This document shows positions 43,628-51,684 of a DNA stretch of 64,000 nt, in pieces. The notes beneath the pieces were generated by a model. It was not told the origin of the DNA. It ran no database searches and saw nothing but the letters and a program-made list of their open reading frames with translations. Each line of letters begins with the position of its first letter. Positions within the stretch are counted from its first letter, which is position 1. This stretch comes from Lachnospiraceae bacterium (GTDB lineage: Bacteria; Bacillota; Clostridia; Lachnospirales; Lachnospiraceae): assembly GCA_021770345.1 (NCBI GenBank), contig JAETRD010000003.1:1-64000 (forward strand), written 5' to 3'. A program made the translations under genes and the position numbers.

Positions 43628-43705
43628 TCCCGGCTGCATTTGAAACAAAAGTCTGACATGTACAAAATGATCTGACATGGCGGCTTTTGTCTCAGACAGC
43701 CGGGA
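43628..43705. terminator. Long two-step hairpin between rsfS and lexA
   Basis: TCCCGGCTG (43628-43636) pairs with CAGCCGGGA (43697-43705), and inside it ACAAAAG (43645-43651) with CTTTTGT (43684-43690). The apical part contains two direct copies of TCTGACATG (43652-43660, 43671-43679). It is followed by TCGTTTTG on the plus side and probably serves as a bidirectional terminator. Confidence 0.55.
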
Positions 43706-43713
43706 TCGTTTTG

Positions 43714-44331
43714 TCAGGAAAAGAAACGGAACACGCCGAATACTTTTCCAAGGATCGTACAATCCTCCACGATAATCGGATCCATCGTATCATTTTCCGG
43801 CTGGAGACGCACATGGCCGTCCTCCCGATAAAAAGTCTTAACCGTTGCGGAATCTTCTACGAGCGCGACTACCATATCTCCGTTGCGGGCATCCGTACAA
43901 CATTCCACAAGAATCTTATCTCCGTCGCAGATTCCGGCGTTAATCATACTTTCCCCTTTGACATTCAAAATAAACGTGTCGTTATTCGGCATAAATTCCA
44001 TCGGAATCGGAAAATAGTTGTCGATATTCTCAACCGCAAGTAACGGCTGTCCCGCGGCAACATTGCCGATAATCGGAACATTTACAACCTCACGGCGCGT
44101 CAGATTAAAGCTGTCGTCAATGATCTCAATCGCGCGCGGCTTGGTGGGATCTCTTCTGATATATCCGTTTTTCTCCAGCGTCTCCAAATGGGAGTGCACG
44201 GAGGAGGTAGACTTCAAATCCACAGCCTCACAGATCTCGCGCACAGCGGGAGGATAACCCCTGTTCAAAATTTCCTGCTTGATATATTCCAGTATTTCTC
44301 TCTGCTTCTCGCTGATTTTTCCATATGCCAT
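43714..44331 (-). CDS. lexA: SOS repressor LexA
   Basis: LexA represses DNA-damage genes and self-cleaves when RecA filaments form. The 205-residue product has the N-terminal winged helix (1-70, with [22 protein letters not shown]), the self-cleavage site Ala93-Gly94, and the catalytic Ser128 (KGESMI) and Lys165 (VKTFYRE). The ATG at 44331 has AGGAGGT 9 bases upstream; a longer in-frame reading would run through the promoter. It faces the yneA-like gene across a 199-base control region with candidate LexA boxes. Confidence 0.97.
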   Translation of the reverse strand: MAYGKISEKQREILEYIKQEILNRGYPPAVREICEAVDLKSTSSVHSHLETLEKNGYIRRDPTKPRAIEIIDDSFNLTRREVVNVPIIGNVAAGQPLLAVENIDNYFPIPMEFMPNNDTFILNVKGESMINAGICDGDKILVECCTDARNGDMVVALVEDSATVKTFYREDGHVRLQPENDTMDPIIVEDCTILGKVFGVFRFFS

Positions 44332-44382
44332 GAATCTAATACCTCCTAAACTGATGATCGTATGCTGTGTTTTATTTCTATA

Positions 44383-44411
44383 AGTGTAACACAGGTTTTG
44401 AGAAAATGCAA
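44383..44411 (-). promoter_or_regulatory. lexA promoter
   Basis: Minus strand TTGCAT (44411-44406), 17-base spacer, TACACT (44388-44383), about 50 bases upstream of the lexA start. Confidence 0.65.
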
Positions 44412-44422
44412 ACATATATTCC

Positions 44423-44506
44423 GAAAATTTGTTCGAATTTTCTGTTGACAAACGCCTGTTCTGATTATATGATAGAAATATAAACAAACGTTCGCAACAA
44501 ACGTTC
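44423..44506. promoter_or_regulatory. LexA boxes and yneA-like promoter
   Basis: The plus-strand promoter is TTGACA (44445-44450), 17-base spacer, TATGAT (44468-44473). Three near-matches to GAACnnnnGTTC flank it: 44423-44434 (GAAAATTTGTTC), 44482-44493 and 44495-44506 (both read GAACGTTTGTTK on the minus strand). The last two lie tandemly just after the -10 box, a repressing position. Confidence 0.72.
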
Positions 44507-44530
44507 GCCAGGAGAAAAGAGGAGGTCCAA

Positions 44531-44863
44531 ATGAAAAGCAGAAGAGTTATAATGGGAAACCTGAAAATGATTTTTATTTCCGTTTTATCGGCAGCCGTGC
44601 TGATCATCCTCTGTTCGATGCTCTCCGGCACCATCAGGGCACAGGCGGCTTCCACGGAGCCGTCTTACAAATATTATACGAGTATCTGCATCCAAAAAGG
44701 AGACACACTCTGGAGCATTGCCGATTCTTACATGACAGCCGAGTATAAGGATATCGACGCATATATCAGTGAAGTCTGCGCGCTTAACCATATCGACGCA
44801 TCCGAAATCCATTACGGACAGTACATTACCGTTCCCTATTATTCAAGTGACTATCTGGAATAA
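44531..44863 (+). CDS. YneA-like SOS cell-division inhibitor (LysM protein)
   Basis: A 110-residue protein with a short basic N-terminus, a membrane helix (about 12-37, [18 protein letters not shown]) and an extracytoplasmic LysM domain (about 50-103, [15 protein letters not shown]). That layout, and its divergence from lexA with LexA boxes at its promoter, match YneA of Bacillus, which delays division during DNA damage. Sequence similarity beyond the LysM domain cannot be judged here, so identity rests on layout and context. GAGGAGG precedes the ATG. Confidence 0.85.
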   Translation: MKSRRVIMGNLKMIFISVLSAAVLIILCSMLSGTIRAQAASTEPSYKYYTSICIQKGDTLWSIADSYMTAEYKDIDAYISEVCALNHIDASEIHYGQYITVPYYSSDYLE

Positions 44864-44905
44864 TAAATGGATACCCGTCATAGCCGCATGTCAGTGTACA
44901 CATTG

Positions 44906-44932
44906 CAGCCGGATGCCGGACGGTTGTTTTTT
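44906..44932 (+). terminator. Terminator after the yneA-like gene
   Basis: CAGCCG (44906-44911) and CGGTTG (44921-44926) with one G-U pair, 9-nt loop, then six T. A modest rho-independent terminator. Confidence 0.65.
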
Positions 44933-45011
44933 CACGGAAAATAAGCTATAATAATCCCATATCGTATTTTATGCAGTATGTTTTTTGGGGATTATTTTTC
45001 CGATACTGCAT
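44924..45011 (+). promoter_or_regulatory. plsC promoter and leader inverted repeat
   Basis: TTGTTT (44924-44929), 17-base spacer, TATAAT (44947-44952). The leader then has ATGCAGTAT (44971-44979) and ATACTGCAT (45003-45011), a 9-bp perfect inverted repeat 23 bases apart, with GGGGA/TTTCC able to pair inside. The -35 box overlaps the T-run of the preceding terminator. Confidence 0.55.
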
Positions 45012-45039
45012 GCGACTGTACGGAGGATGTTGAAGTTTT

Positions 45040-45777
45040 ATGATCAAACTTATATATGTAATCTTTATGAATCTGTTCCGCGCGCCCTATATGATTCCGC
45101 GGATGCGCAGGGAAGCCGATCATCCGGAGCAGTATTCCGAGGAAGAGCGCTACGAGCTTGCGCGCCATGTCATTCGTCTTATGAAATTGACCGGCGGCAT
45201 TCGTACAAAGGCTTCCGGAACCGAAAATCTGCCGGAAAAGGGCGGTTATATGATGTATCCGAATCATCAGGGAAAATATGACGCGCTTGGAATTATCCAC
45301 ACGCACAGAAAGCCCTGTTCACTGGTGATGGATAAGGCAAAGTCAAATACCATTCTTGTGCGGGAGTTTGTGGACTTACTGCAGGGAAAACGTCTGGACA
45401 AAAAGGATGTCAGGCAAGCTCTTACGATTATCAATGAGGTCTCCGAGGAAGTGAAAAACGGAAAACGTTACATTTTGTTTCCGGAAGGCGGATATGAATT
45501 TAACAACCGGAACCGCGTCTGTGATTTTAAAGCCGGAAGCTTTAAGATCGCACTGAAAACGCATGCACCGATTATCCCGGTGGCCTTGTATGATTCCTAT
45601 AAAGTATTCAACAGTTCGACGTTTGGCCCGGTTACGACGCAGGTACACTATCTGAAACCGATTTTATTTGAGGAGTACGGCGCGCTGCGCACACAGGAAA
45701 TTGCCGCTCTGGTAAAGGAACGGATTCAGGAAAAAATAAACGAAATTGTAGGGACAGAGGATCTTACCTCCGATTGA
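45040..45777 (+). CDS. plsC: 1-acyl-glycerol-3-phosphate acyltransferase
   Basis: A 245-residue membrane-associated acyltransferase that adds the second acyl chain to make phosphatidic acid. The catalytic H76-x4-D81 motif is in YPNHQGKYD, and the glycerol-phosphate-binding FPEGG motif lies near residue 150. A hydrophobic N-terminal helix anchors it. GGAGG is 11 bases before the ATG. It is an isolated gene with its own promoter. Other lysophospholipid acyl acceptors are possible. Confidence 0.88.
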   Translation: MIKLIYVIFMNLFRAPYMIPRMRREADHPEQYSEEERYELARHVIRLMKLTGGIRTKASGTENLPEKGGYMMYPNHQGKYDALGIIHTHRKPCSLVMDKAKSNTILVREFVDLLQGKRLDKKDVRQALTIINEVSEEVKNGKRYILFPEGGYEFNNRNRVCDFKAGSFKIALKTHAPIIPVALYDSYKVFNSSTFGPVTTQVHYLKPILFEEYGALRTQEIAALVKERIQEKINEIVGTEDLTSD

Positions 45778-45810
45778 CAAGGGGATACTCCTGTCGATCG
45801 AAGGTAAGAT
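45761..45810. terminator. Long hairpin overlapping the plsC stop codon
   Basis: ATCTTACCT (45761-45769) with AGGTAAGAT (45802-45810), one C-A mismatch, then CGATTGACA (45771-45779) with TGTCGATCG (45792-45800): a near-continuous 19-bp stem containing the plsC stop. No T-run follows, so it may protect the 3' end rather than terminate. Confidence 0.55.
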
Positions 45811-45902
45811 TGGCCTGAAACTATATAATAAATATATGGCCGGGCACGAAGCGGAAGAGTATCGCCTGAGTGCTGAGGAAAATGGTATGGAGGTGAAGTT
45901 CA

Positions 45903-47225
45903 ATGGAGCAGATGTCATTATTTGATAACCGCCGGGATAATGCTCCGCTTGCCAGTCGTCTTCGGCCGGAACAGCTAACGGAATTCGTAGGTCAGCAGCA
46001 TTTGCTGGGAGAGGGGATGATTCTCCGCCAGCTGATCGAAAAAGACCAGATTTCCTCCATGATTTTCTGGGGGCCGCCCGGTGTCGGAAAGACAACGCTT
46101 GCCAGTATCATTGCGAACAGAACAAAAGCGGATTTTATCAATTTCAGTGCGGTCACAAGCGGTATCAAAGAGATCAAGGATGTGATGGCGCAGGCGGAAA
46201 ACAGCCGCAAAATGGGAATCCGCACGGTCATGTTTGTAGACGAGATTCATCGATTTAACAAAGCACAGCAAGACGCTTTTCTGCCGTTTGTTGAAAAGGG
46301 CAGTATTCTGCTTATCGGTGCAACGACAGAGAATCCGTCTTTTGAAATCAATGCCGCACTTTTATCCCGCTGTAAAGTTTTTGTGCTGAAAGCGTTAAAA
46401 GACGAGGATTTGACGCAATTGCTGCAAAGCGCGATCCACAGCCCGAAGGGGTTTGGAACGCAGCCTGTCCATATCACGGAAAAACAGCTGCGCGTAATTG
46501 CGCAGGCGGCCTCCGGTGATGCGCGCACCGCGTTAAATACATTGGAGATGGTCGTATTAAACGGAAGCATCCGCTCTGACGGTTCCATCGCTGTGAGTGA
46601 TGAAGAATTATCTCAATGTATCAGCAGAAAATCCCTGCTCTACGACAAAAACGGTGAAGAACACTACAATATCATTTCGGCACTGCATAAATCTATGCGC
46701 AATTCGGATCCGGACGCCGCAGTCTACTGGATGGAGCGCATGCTTGAAGGAGGAGAGAATCCGCTTTATATTGCACGCCGGTTAATCCGCTTTGCAAGTG
46801 AAGATGTGGGAATGGCCGATTCAAATGCACTCCAGGTGGCGGTAGCCGCTTATCAGGCGTGCCATTTTAACGGGATGCCTGAATGTGATGTGAATCTTGC
46901 GCACGCTGTTGTCTATCTTTCCATGGCCCCAAAATCAAATGCGACGTACCGGGCATGTGAGGCCGCTAAATCTGATATCCGCAACCGCGAGGTGGATCCG
47001 GTTCCGCTTCAGATCTGCAATGCCCCTACACAGCTGATGAAAGATTTAGACTATGGTAAGGGCTATGAGTATGCGCATGACTATGAAAATAAGCTGACAA
47101 AAATGCAGTGCCTTCCGGATGCATTAAAGGAGCGAACGTATTATTGTCCGACGACCCAGGGAGCGGAGGCCGCAGTCAGAGAATCGCTTGCACAGATCAA
47201 AGCATATAAAAAGGGATTGCCCTGA
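45903..47225 (+). CDS. rarA: Replication-associated recombination protein A (MgsA/RarA)
   Basis: A clamp-loader-like AAA+ ATPase acting at stalled replication forks. The 440 residues start MEQMSLFDNRRDNAPLASRLRPE, the typical RarA N-terminus, with Walker A GPPGVGKTT, Walker B FVDEIHRFNKAQQDA and a C-terminal tetramerisation domain (about 270-430, with AVYLSMAPKSN). GGAGG precedes the ATG. It ends 7 bases from the convergent recombinase gene. Confidence 0.97.
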   Translation: MEQMSLFDNRRDNAPLASRLRPEQLTEFVGQQHLLGEGMILRQLIEKDQISSMIFWGPPGVGKTTLASIIANRTKADFINFSAVTSGIKEIKDVMAQAENSRKMGIRTVMFVDEIHRFNKAQQDAFLPFVEKGSILLIGATTENPSFEINAALLSRCKVFVLKALKDEDLTQLLQSAIHSPKGFGTQPVHITEKQLRVIAQAASGDARTALNTLEMVVLNGSIRSDGSIAVSDEELSQCISRKSLLYDKNGEEHYNIISALHKSMRNSDPDAAVYWMERMLEGGENPLYIARRLIRFASEDVGMADSNALQVAVAAYQACHFNGMPECDVNLAHAVVYLSMAPKSNATYRACEAAKSDIRNREVDPVPLQICNAPTQLMKDLDYGKGYEYAHDYENKLTKMQCLPDALKERTYYCPTTQGAEAAVRESLAQIKAYKKGLP

Positions 47226-47232
47226 CGCCGTT

Positions 47233-48282
47233 TTATACATCTCTCAATTTCACATGTTTTGCGGCACTGCGCCGTCTGTCCTCGTCGATGGCCGCATAGT
47301 GCTTCCGCGTTGTATTGACATCCTTGTGACCCAAAACATCGGCTACCAGATAGATATCCCCTGTTTCCCGATAAAGGGAGGTGCCATAGGTACTGCGGAG
47401 TTTGTGCGGCGTGATATGTTTCAGATTCGTGATTAGCTTCGAATATTTTTTGACCAGATTTTCCACGGATCGTACATTCAGACGTCGATTTTGCAGCGAT
47501 AAGAAGAGTGCATTGATGCTTCCGTCCTCGGCTGTTATTTTCTGCCGTTCCTCCATATAGTTGATCAGTGCCGCGCGGACTTCATCCCCGAAATATACAA
47601 CTACCTCCGCGCCGCCTTTTCGATGTATTTTGATGCCGTTATTGCGGAAATCGACATCACCGATATCCAGCCCGACACATTCCGAGACACGGATTCCTGT
47701 TCCCAGCAGCAGCGTCATAATGGCCAGATCTCTTGTTTTTGTTTTTTCGTGATACATCTGCTGACGTGTGGTCAGGCTTTCCCCTGATTCCACCTCATCC
47801 AGCAGGCGGGCCACCTCGTCAATGTCAAGCCGGACAATATTCTTTTCATGAATTTTGGGCATATCAACCTTAACGGCCGGATCGTTCTGAATCAGCTCGT
47901 TTTTATAAAAATAGCGATAAAAGGAGCGGAGAGAAGCGAGTTTGCGTTTGATGCCCCGTTCATCATTTGTGTGCTCGATTCCGTCCTTCTCATAATATTT
48001 CAGATAGAAAAGGTATTCCTCAATATCCATTGGCGTGATTTCATCCAGAATAGACAACGGAATTTCACGGATATCCATGCGGCTGCATATGGGATTTTCC
48101 CGGTGGAGATAATCGAAAAAGCAACCGATATCGTATGCATATGCGATGCGGGTGCGGGAAGAGGTTGTAGGTTCAATACCGATAAAAAACTGCTTGCAGA
48201 ATGCCGGCAAGTCTCCGAGCATTTTTCGCAGTCGAAGTTCATTTTTTATAGTTACATTTTCGTAATATGCTTTTTCTTTCAT
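47233..48282 (-). CDS. Tyrosine recombinase, XerS-like
   Basis: A 349-residue site-specific recombinase with all catalytic residues: Arg198 (GTGIRVSE), Lys222, His293 and Arg296 (TPHKLR), His319 (LGHKD) and nucleophile Tyr329 (RKHYA). The N-terminal SAM-like DNA-binding domain covers about 35-140. Its length and N-terminus resemble the single-recombinase XerS/XerC-like proteins that resolve chromosome dimers, not phage integrases, and no phage genes or attachment repeats adjoin it. A 9-base direct repeat (TTTCTGCGC) at 48297-48305 and 48308-48316 lies just upstream. A dif site was not found. Confidence 0.85.
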   Translation of the reverse strand: MKEKAYYENVTIKNELRLRKMLGDLPAFCKQFFIGIEPTTSSRTRIAYAYDIGCFFDYLHRENPICSRMDIREIPLSILDEITPMDIEEYLFYLKYYEKDGIEHTNDERGIKRKLASLRSFYRYFYKNELIQNDPAVKVDMPKIHEKNIVRLDIDEVARLLDEVESGESLTTRQQMYHEKTKTRDLAIMTLLLGTGIRVSECVGLDIGDVDFRNNGIKIHRKGGAEVVVYFGDEVRAALINYMEERQKITAEDGSINALFLSLQNRRLNVRSVENLVKKYSKLITNLKHITPHKLRSTYGTSLYRETGDIYLVADVLGHKDVNTTRKHYAAIDEDRRRSAAKHVKLRDV

Positions 48283-48333
48283 TCTTATAAACCGCCTTTC
48301 TGCGCTGTTTCTGCGCCATTTAAACAGTCAAAA

Positions 48334-49071
48334 TCACGGATGCCTCCGCTGTATGGCCTGCCATCCGTCTATATTTCCGTGCATAACCGCGTGAAACAGA
48401 CGTTTTTTTACGCCGGGATTGTCCCGGTTTATCTGTCCGATCAGATTTTTGATATATTCGCGCCGGGTTTTTCCGTCAACCGGACAGGGATTTTTTGTAA
48501 CCGGAAGCACGTGTTTTTTCTGAAAGCCCTTTATCTCGGCTTCCGAAACATATAACAGCGGCCGGATTACAGTCAGGCCGGTATGTTCTAACTTTGTCAC
48601 CGGCGGAAACGCATAGAAGCGTCCCTCATAGATTAAGGACATAAGTGCCGTTTCTATAACATCGTCCATATGATGCGCATAGGCGACTTTGTTACATCCA
48701 AGCGCAAGCGCGTTATCGTTGAGCGCTCCCTTCCGCATTTTGGCACAGAGAGAGCAGGGGGATGACCCCTCCGGTACTTTACGCTTCAGGATTGAAGCAA
48801 TTTTCGTAGACACAATATGACAGGGCACATCCAGTTCTTTGCACATTGCTTCAACCGACGACAAATCAAAACCGTCATAGCCAAGGTCTACCGTGATAGC
48901 CTGCAATTCAAACTTGCGCGGGTAAAAACGCCTTAAATGTGAAAGCGCGCAGAGCAGTGCAAGAGAGTCTTTGCCGCCGGATATCCCGACTGCGATATGA
49001 TCGCCGTTCTCAATCATTCGGTAATCGTCAACCGCCTGTCTGGTATAACTTAATAATTTCTGAAACTCCAT
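48334..49071 (-). CDS. TtcA/TilS-family tRNA thiolation-type ATPase
   Basis: A 245-residue PP-loop ATPase with SGGKDS at 31-36 and a CxxC pair (PCSLCAKMRKG) that could hold the iron-sulfur cluster used by TtcA to make 2-thiocytidine in tRNA. The AHHMDDVIETALMSLIYEG and TVIRPLLYVSE segments are those of TtcA-like proteins. The start at 49071 has GGGAGG upstream; a longer reading to 49176 overlaps the dtd promoter. The exact tRNA target in Clostridia is not known to me. Confidence 0.88.
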   Translation of the reverse strand: MEFQKLLSYTRQAVDDYRMIENGDHIAVGISGGKDSLALLCALSHLRRFYPRKFELQAITVDLGYDGFDLSSVEAMCKELDVPCHIVSTKIASILKRKVPEGSSPCSLCAKMRKGALNDNALALGCNKVAYAHHMDDVIETALMSLIYEGRFYAFPPVTKLEHTGLTVIRPLLYVSEAEIKGFQKKHVLPVTKNPCPVDGKTRREYIKNLIGQINRDNPGVKKRLFHAVMHGNIDGWQAIQRRHP

Positions 49072-49095
49072 AATAGAATTTTCCTCCCGGAATAG

Positions 49096-49125
49096 TTGAA
49101 AAATATCTGTCAGATCGCGTATAAT
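49096..49125 (+). promoter_or_regulatory. dtd promoter
   Basis: TTGAAA (49096-49101), 18-base spacer, TATAAT (49120-49125), in the divergent gap between the TtcA-like gene and dtd. Confidence 0.7.
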
Positions 49126-49193
49126 AAATCTCGTCTGCAGTAATCCAGTAATCATCGAAAATAAAGAGTCTCGCAAATATAAGGAGGATTCCC

Positions 49194-49643
49194 ATGAAAT
49201 TTGTTATTCAGCGTGTGACACAGGCTTCCTGTACCGTGAATCATAAAATTACCGGACAAATCGACCGCGGTTTTCTGGTTCTTATCGGTATTTCCGATTC
49301 GGATACCAGAGAGATTGCCGATAAAATGATAAAAAAACTAGTCGGTTTACGCATCTTTGAAGACACCGAGGGAAAAACAAACCTGTCACTTCATGATGTG
49401 GGCGGCAGCCTTTTACTGATTTCTCAATTTACGCTGTATGCGGACTGTAAAAAAGGCAATCGACCATCTTTTATCCGTGCCGGAAAACCTGATATGGCAA
49501 ACAATATGTACGAATATATCGTGGAACGCTGCAAAACCGAAATTCCGGTTGTTGAGCGTGGGATTTTCGGTGCCGATATGAAGCTTTCCTTGCTAAATGA
49601 CGGCCCGTTTACGATTATCCTTGATTCGGATGAAATCTGTTAA
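49194..49643 (+). CDS. dtd: D-aminoacyl-tRNA deacylase
   Basis: Hydrolyses D-aminoacyl-tRNA (and Gly-tRNA-Ala), protecting translation from D-amino acids. The 149-residue product has the active-site motifs SQFTLYA (SQxTLY) and NDGPFTI (NxGPxT), and the N-terminal [13 protein letters not shown] block. AAGGAGG precedes the ATG. It is a single-gene unit with a promoter of its own and is followed by a structured gap. Confidence 0.97.
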   Translation: MKFVIQRVTQASCTVNHKITGQIDRGFLVLIGISDSDTREIADKMIKKLVGLRIFEDTEGKTNLSLHDVGGSLLLISQFTLYADCKKGNRPSFIRAGKPDMANNMYEYIVERCKTEIPVVERGIFGADMKLSLLNDGPFTIILDSDEIC

Positions 49644-49934
49644 ACCGCCGCTTTCGATTTTATACCATATCCGCGATGCGGATATGCTGTCGCGTGGGCG
49701 ACCTATGGCTATTCGGCAGTATAATGTCTGTCGACATTATACCATAAATCGCCGCATTGTTAAACTAAAATACGAATAGTTTTGCATGAGACAGATGGGA
49801 TAGCACTTTGTGGCATCGTTTTATTTATTCGCAAAACACAAGTTTAACGAATAGTTGGATCGATTTCAAACCGAATCACCACTTTCACATCTAAATCTAC
49901 AATCCAAACCGAATCTGATTTGTTATCATAAAAA
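49644..49934. other. Non-coding gap with several repeats after dtd
   Basis: No gene of either strand is convincing here. It holds two perfect 9-bp hairpins, CATATCCGC/GCGGATATG (49666-49686) and TATAATGTC/GACATTATA (49720-49741), and two pairs of 10-base direct repeats: ACGAATAGTT (49772-49781, 49847-49856) and AAACCGAATC (49868-49877, 49906-49915). The base composition is more AT-rich than the flanks. It could hide a small RNA or a decayed mobile element. Confidence 0.6.
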
Positions 49935-49963
49935 AAACCCGACTGCAAATTACAGTCGGGTTT
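49931..49963 (-). terminator. Terminator of the cytidylate-kinase-like gene
   Basis: Perfect 11-bp stem AAACCCGACTG (49935-49945) with CAGTCGGGTTT (49953-49963), 7-nt loop. On the minus strand it runs into eight T, so it ends the gene at 49998. Confidence 0.93.
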
Positions 49964-49997
49964 AAACCTGAGCGATACTATTTTCTTCAATATCAAT

Positions 49998-50627
49998 TTA
50001 TTTTCTGGCATCCATGATTTCCCGGAATTTCAGAATCATGTCGACGCAGCCGTCAACACCGAGTTTTCCGGCATCCAATGTCAGATCATAAGCTGCGGAA
50101 TCCCCCCAGCGCTTGCTGGTATAATAATTGTAGTAGCTGGCGCGCTGCTTGTCGTTTTTTATGATCATATCTTTTGCTTTATTTTCGGTTATGTTTGCAC
50201 GCTTGCTGACAAGTTTGACGCGTTTGTCCATATCCGCGTGAATAAAAATATTGATGCAGTCCGGGTTATCCGACAACGCATAGTCGGCGCAACGTCCCAC
50301 AATGACACAGGATTCATTGGCTGCGATCTTTTTGATCGTGTCAAACTGTGCCAGAAAAACTTTATGATTCAAAGGCATATCGAGAAACGGTGAGGACGAA
50401 TAACCATTCATCGAATATGTGTCCATCACCAGAGAATACAAAAAACTGCTTGTGGGCTTTTCATCGTGATTTTCGAATATCTCCTCACAAAAGCCGCTCT
50501 CTTTTGCCGCTCTCTGCAGCAATTCCTTGTCATAGAGTGCAATCCCCAACCGTTCTGCCAGCTTCTCCCCTACATCTTTTCCTCCACTGCCGAATTCACG
50601 GCCGATTGTGTAAATTTTATTTCCCAT
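49998..50627 (-). CDS. Cytidylate kinase-like family protein
   Basis: A 209-residue P-loop protein of the cytidylate-kinase-like family (PF13189). It opens with YTIGREFGSGGKDVGEKLAERLG, where the usual GxxGxGK P-loop is altered to GREFGSGGKD as in the family, and has a VIVGRCADYAL motif and a RAxxTxxxAxxxI lid-like segment. True CMP kinase activity is not certain for this family. GGGAG precedes the ATG. It stands alone between a terminator and the rluD group. Confidence 0.85.
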   Translation of the reverse strand: MGNKIYTIGREFGSGGKDVGEKLAERLGIALYDKELLQRAAKESGFCEEIFENHDEKPTSSFLYSLVMDTYSMNGYSSSPFLDMPLNHKVFLAQFDTIKKIAANESCVIVGRCADYALSDNPDCINIFIHADMDKRVKLVSKRANITENKAKDMIIKNDKQRASYYNYYTSKRWGDSAAYDLTLDAGKLGVDGCVDMILKFREIMDARK

Positions 50628-50704
50628 AAATAGCTCCCGCCTTTCAAAATTTCTATAAAAATATTATAATACAGATATCAAAAAAGTGAAAGAATTATTT
50701 GAAA

Positions 50705-51628
50705 TTAGTGTAAATTTCGCAGTATTTTCTCAAAATATTCCGGCAGGGGGGCGGTTACTTCCATATATTCCCGGGTCCGCGGATGGATAAATCCGATGAG
50801 CATGGCGTGAAGTGTCTGGCCCTGCAGCCGGTAGGGGCTCTTTCCGCTCGAATACAGCGCATCCCCGAGAAGCGGATGGCCGATGCTCGCCATATGCACA
50901 CGAATCTGGTGTGTGCGCCCGGTTTCCAGTTCAAATTCCATATAGGTATAACGGGAAAAGCGCTCGAGTACCCGGTAATGGGTGACCGCATGACGACCGT
51001 TTTTCTCATTTACCACCGCCATCTTTTTCCGCTCGATGGGATGACGGCCGATGAAAGTGTCAACCGTCCCGGTATCAGCCCCCACGACGCCGCAGACAAT
51101 CCCCCGGTAGCGTCTGCACACCGAATGTTCCTTGATCTGTTCCGCGATAAAAAGGTGGCTTTCGTCGTTCTTGCAGACAATCAGCGAGCCGGTCGTATCC
51201 ATATCAATCCGATGGACAATTCCAGGGCGGACCTCGCCGTTAATCCCTGACAGGCTGTCTTTGCAGTGATACATCACGGCATTTACCAGGGTACCGGAAA
51301 CATGTCCCGCGGACGGGTGTACGACCATCCCTTTCGGCTTATTGACGACCAGCAGATCATCGTCTTCATAGAGGATATCCAACGGGATATTTTCCGGCAG
51401 AATCGGCGTTTCGACGGCGTCCGGAATCTCGACGGACACCATATCCTCCGCCTTCAGACGATAATTTGCCTTCTGCGGCGCGTCATTTACCAGCACATGG
51501 CCGTCCCTGATTAACTTCTGAAAAAAAGAGCGGGACCATGCCCCGCTTTCGGCAAAAAGCAGGGCGAGATACCTGTCAAGCCGCTCTCCTTCATATTCGG
51601 TTTCCACTTCAAAGCATTCTCTGTTCAT
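50705..51628 (-). CDS. rluD: Ribosomal large-subunit pseudouridine synthase RluD-type
   Basis: A 307-residue pseudouridine synthase of the RluA/RluD family, with an S4 domain (about 12-70), the catalytic Asp142 in VHRIDMDTTG and the ELETGRTHQIRVHMASIGHP motif. In Firmicutes it is typically downstream of lspA, as here. The start at 51628 has GGAG 9 bases upstream; an upstream TTG is less likely. RluD targets U1911, U1915 and U1917 of 23S rRNA in other bacteria. Confidence 0.94.
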   Translation of the reverse strand: MNRECFEVETEYEGERLDRYLALLFAESGAWSRSFFQKLIRDGHVLVNDAPQKANYRLKAEDMVSVEIPDAVETPILPENIPLDILYEDDDLLVVNKPKGMVVHPSAGHVSGTLVNAVMYHCKDSLSGINGEVRPGIVHRIDMDTTGSLIVCKNDESHLFIAEQIKEHSVCRRYRGIVCGVVGADTGTVDTFIGRHPIERKKMAVVNEKNGRHAVTHYRVLERFSRYTYMEFELETGRTHQIRVHMASIGHPLLGDALYSSGKSPYRLQGQTLHAMLIGFIHPRTREYMEVTAPLPEYFEKILRNLH

Positions 51629-51684
51629 CTGATGCCGCTCCAAACTTTTCTGAAAAAATTGCTGACGTCGGTTTCCACGGTAGA

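Noticed and set aside
47233..48282. Prophage or integrative element integrase
   Set aside because: No other phage or conjugation genes, no flanking direct repeats, and the protein looks like a housekeeping recombinase.
50640..50704. Promoter of the cytidylate-kinase-like gene
   Set aside because: A minus-strand TATAAT is present near 50661 but no -35 box is at 16-18 bases, so I did not list it.
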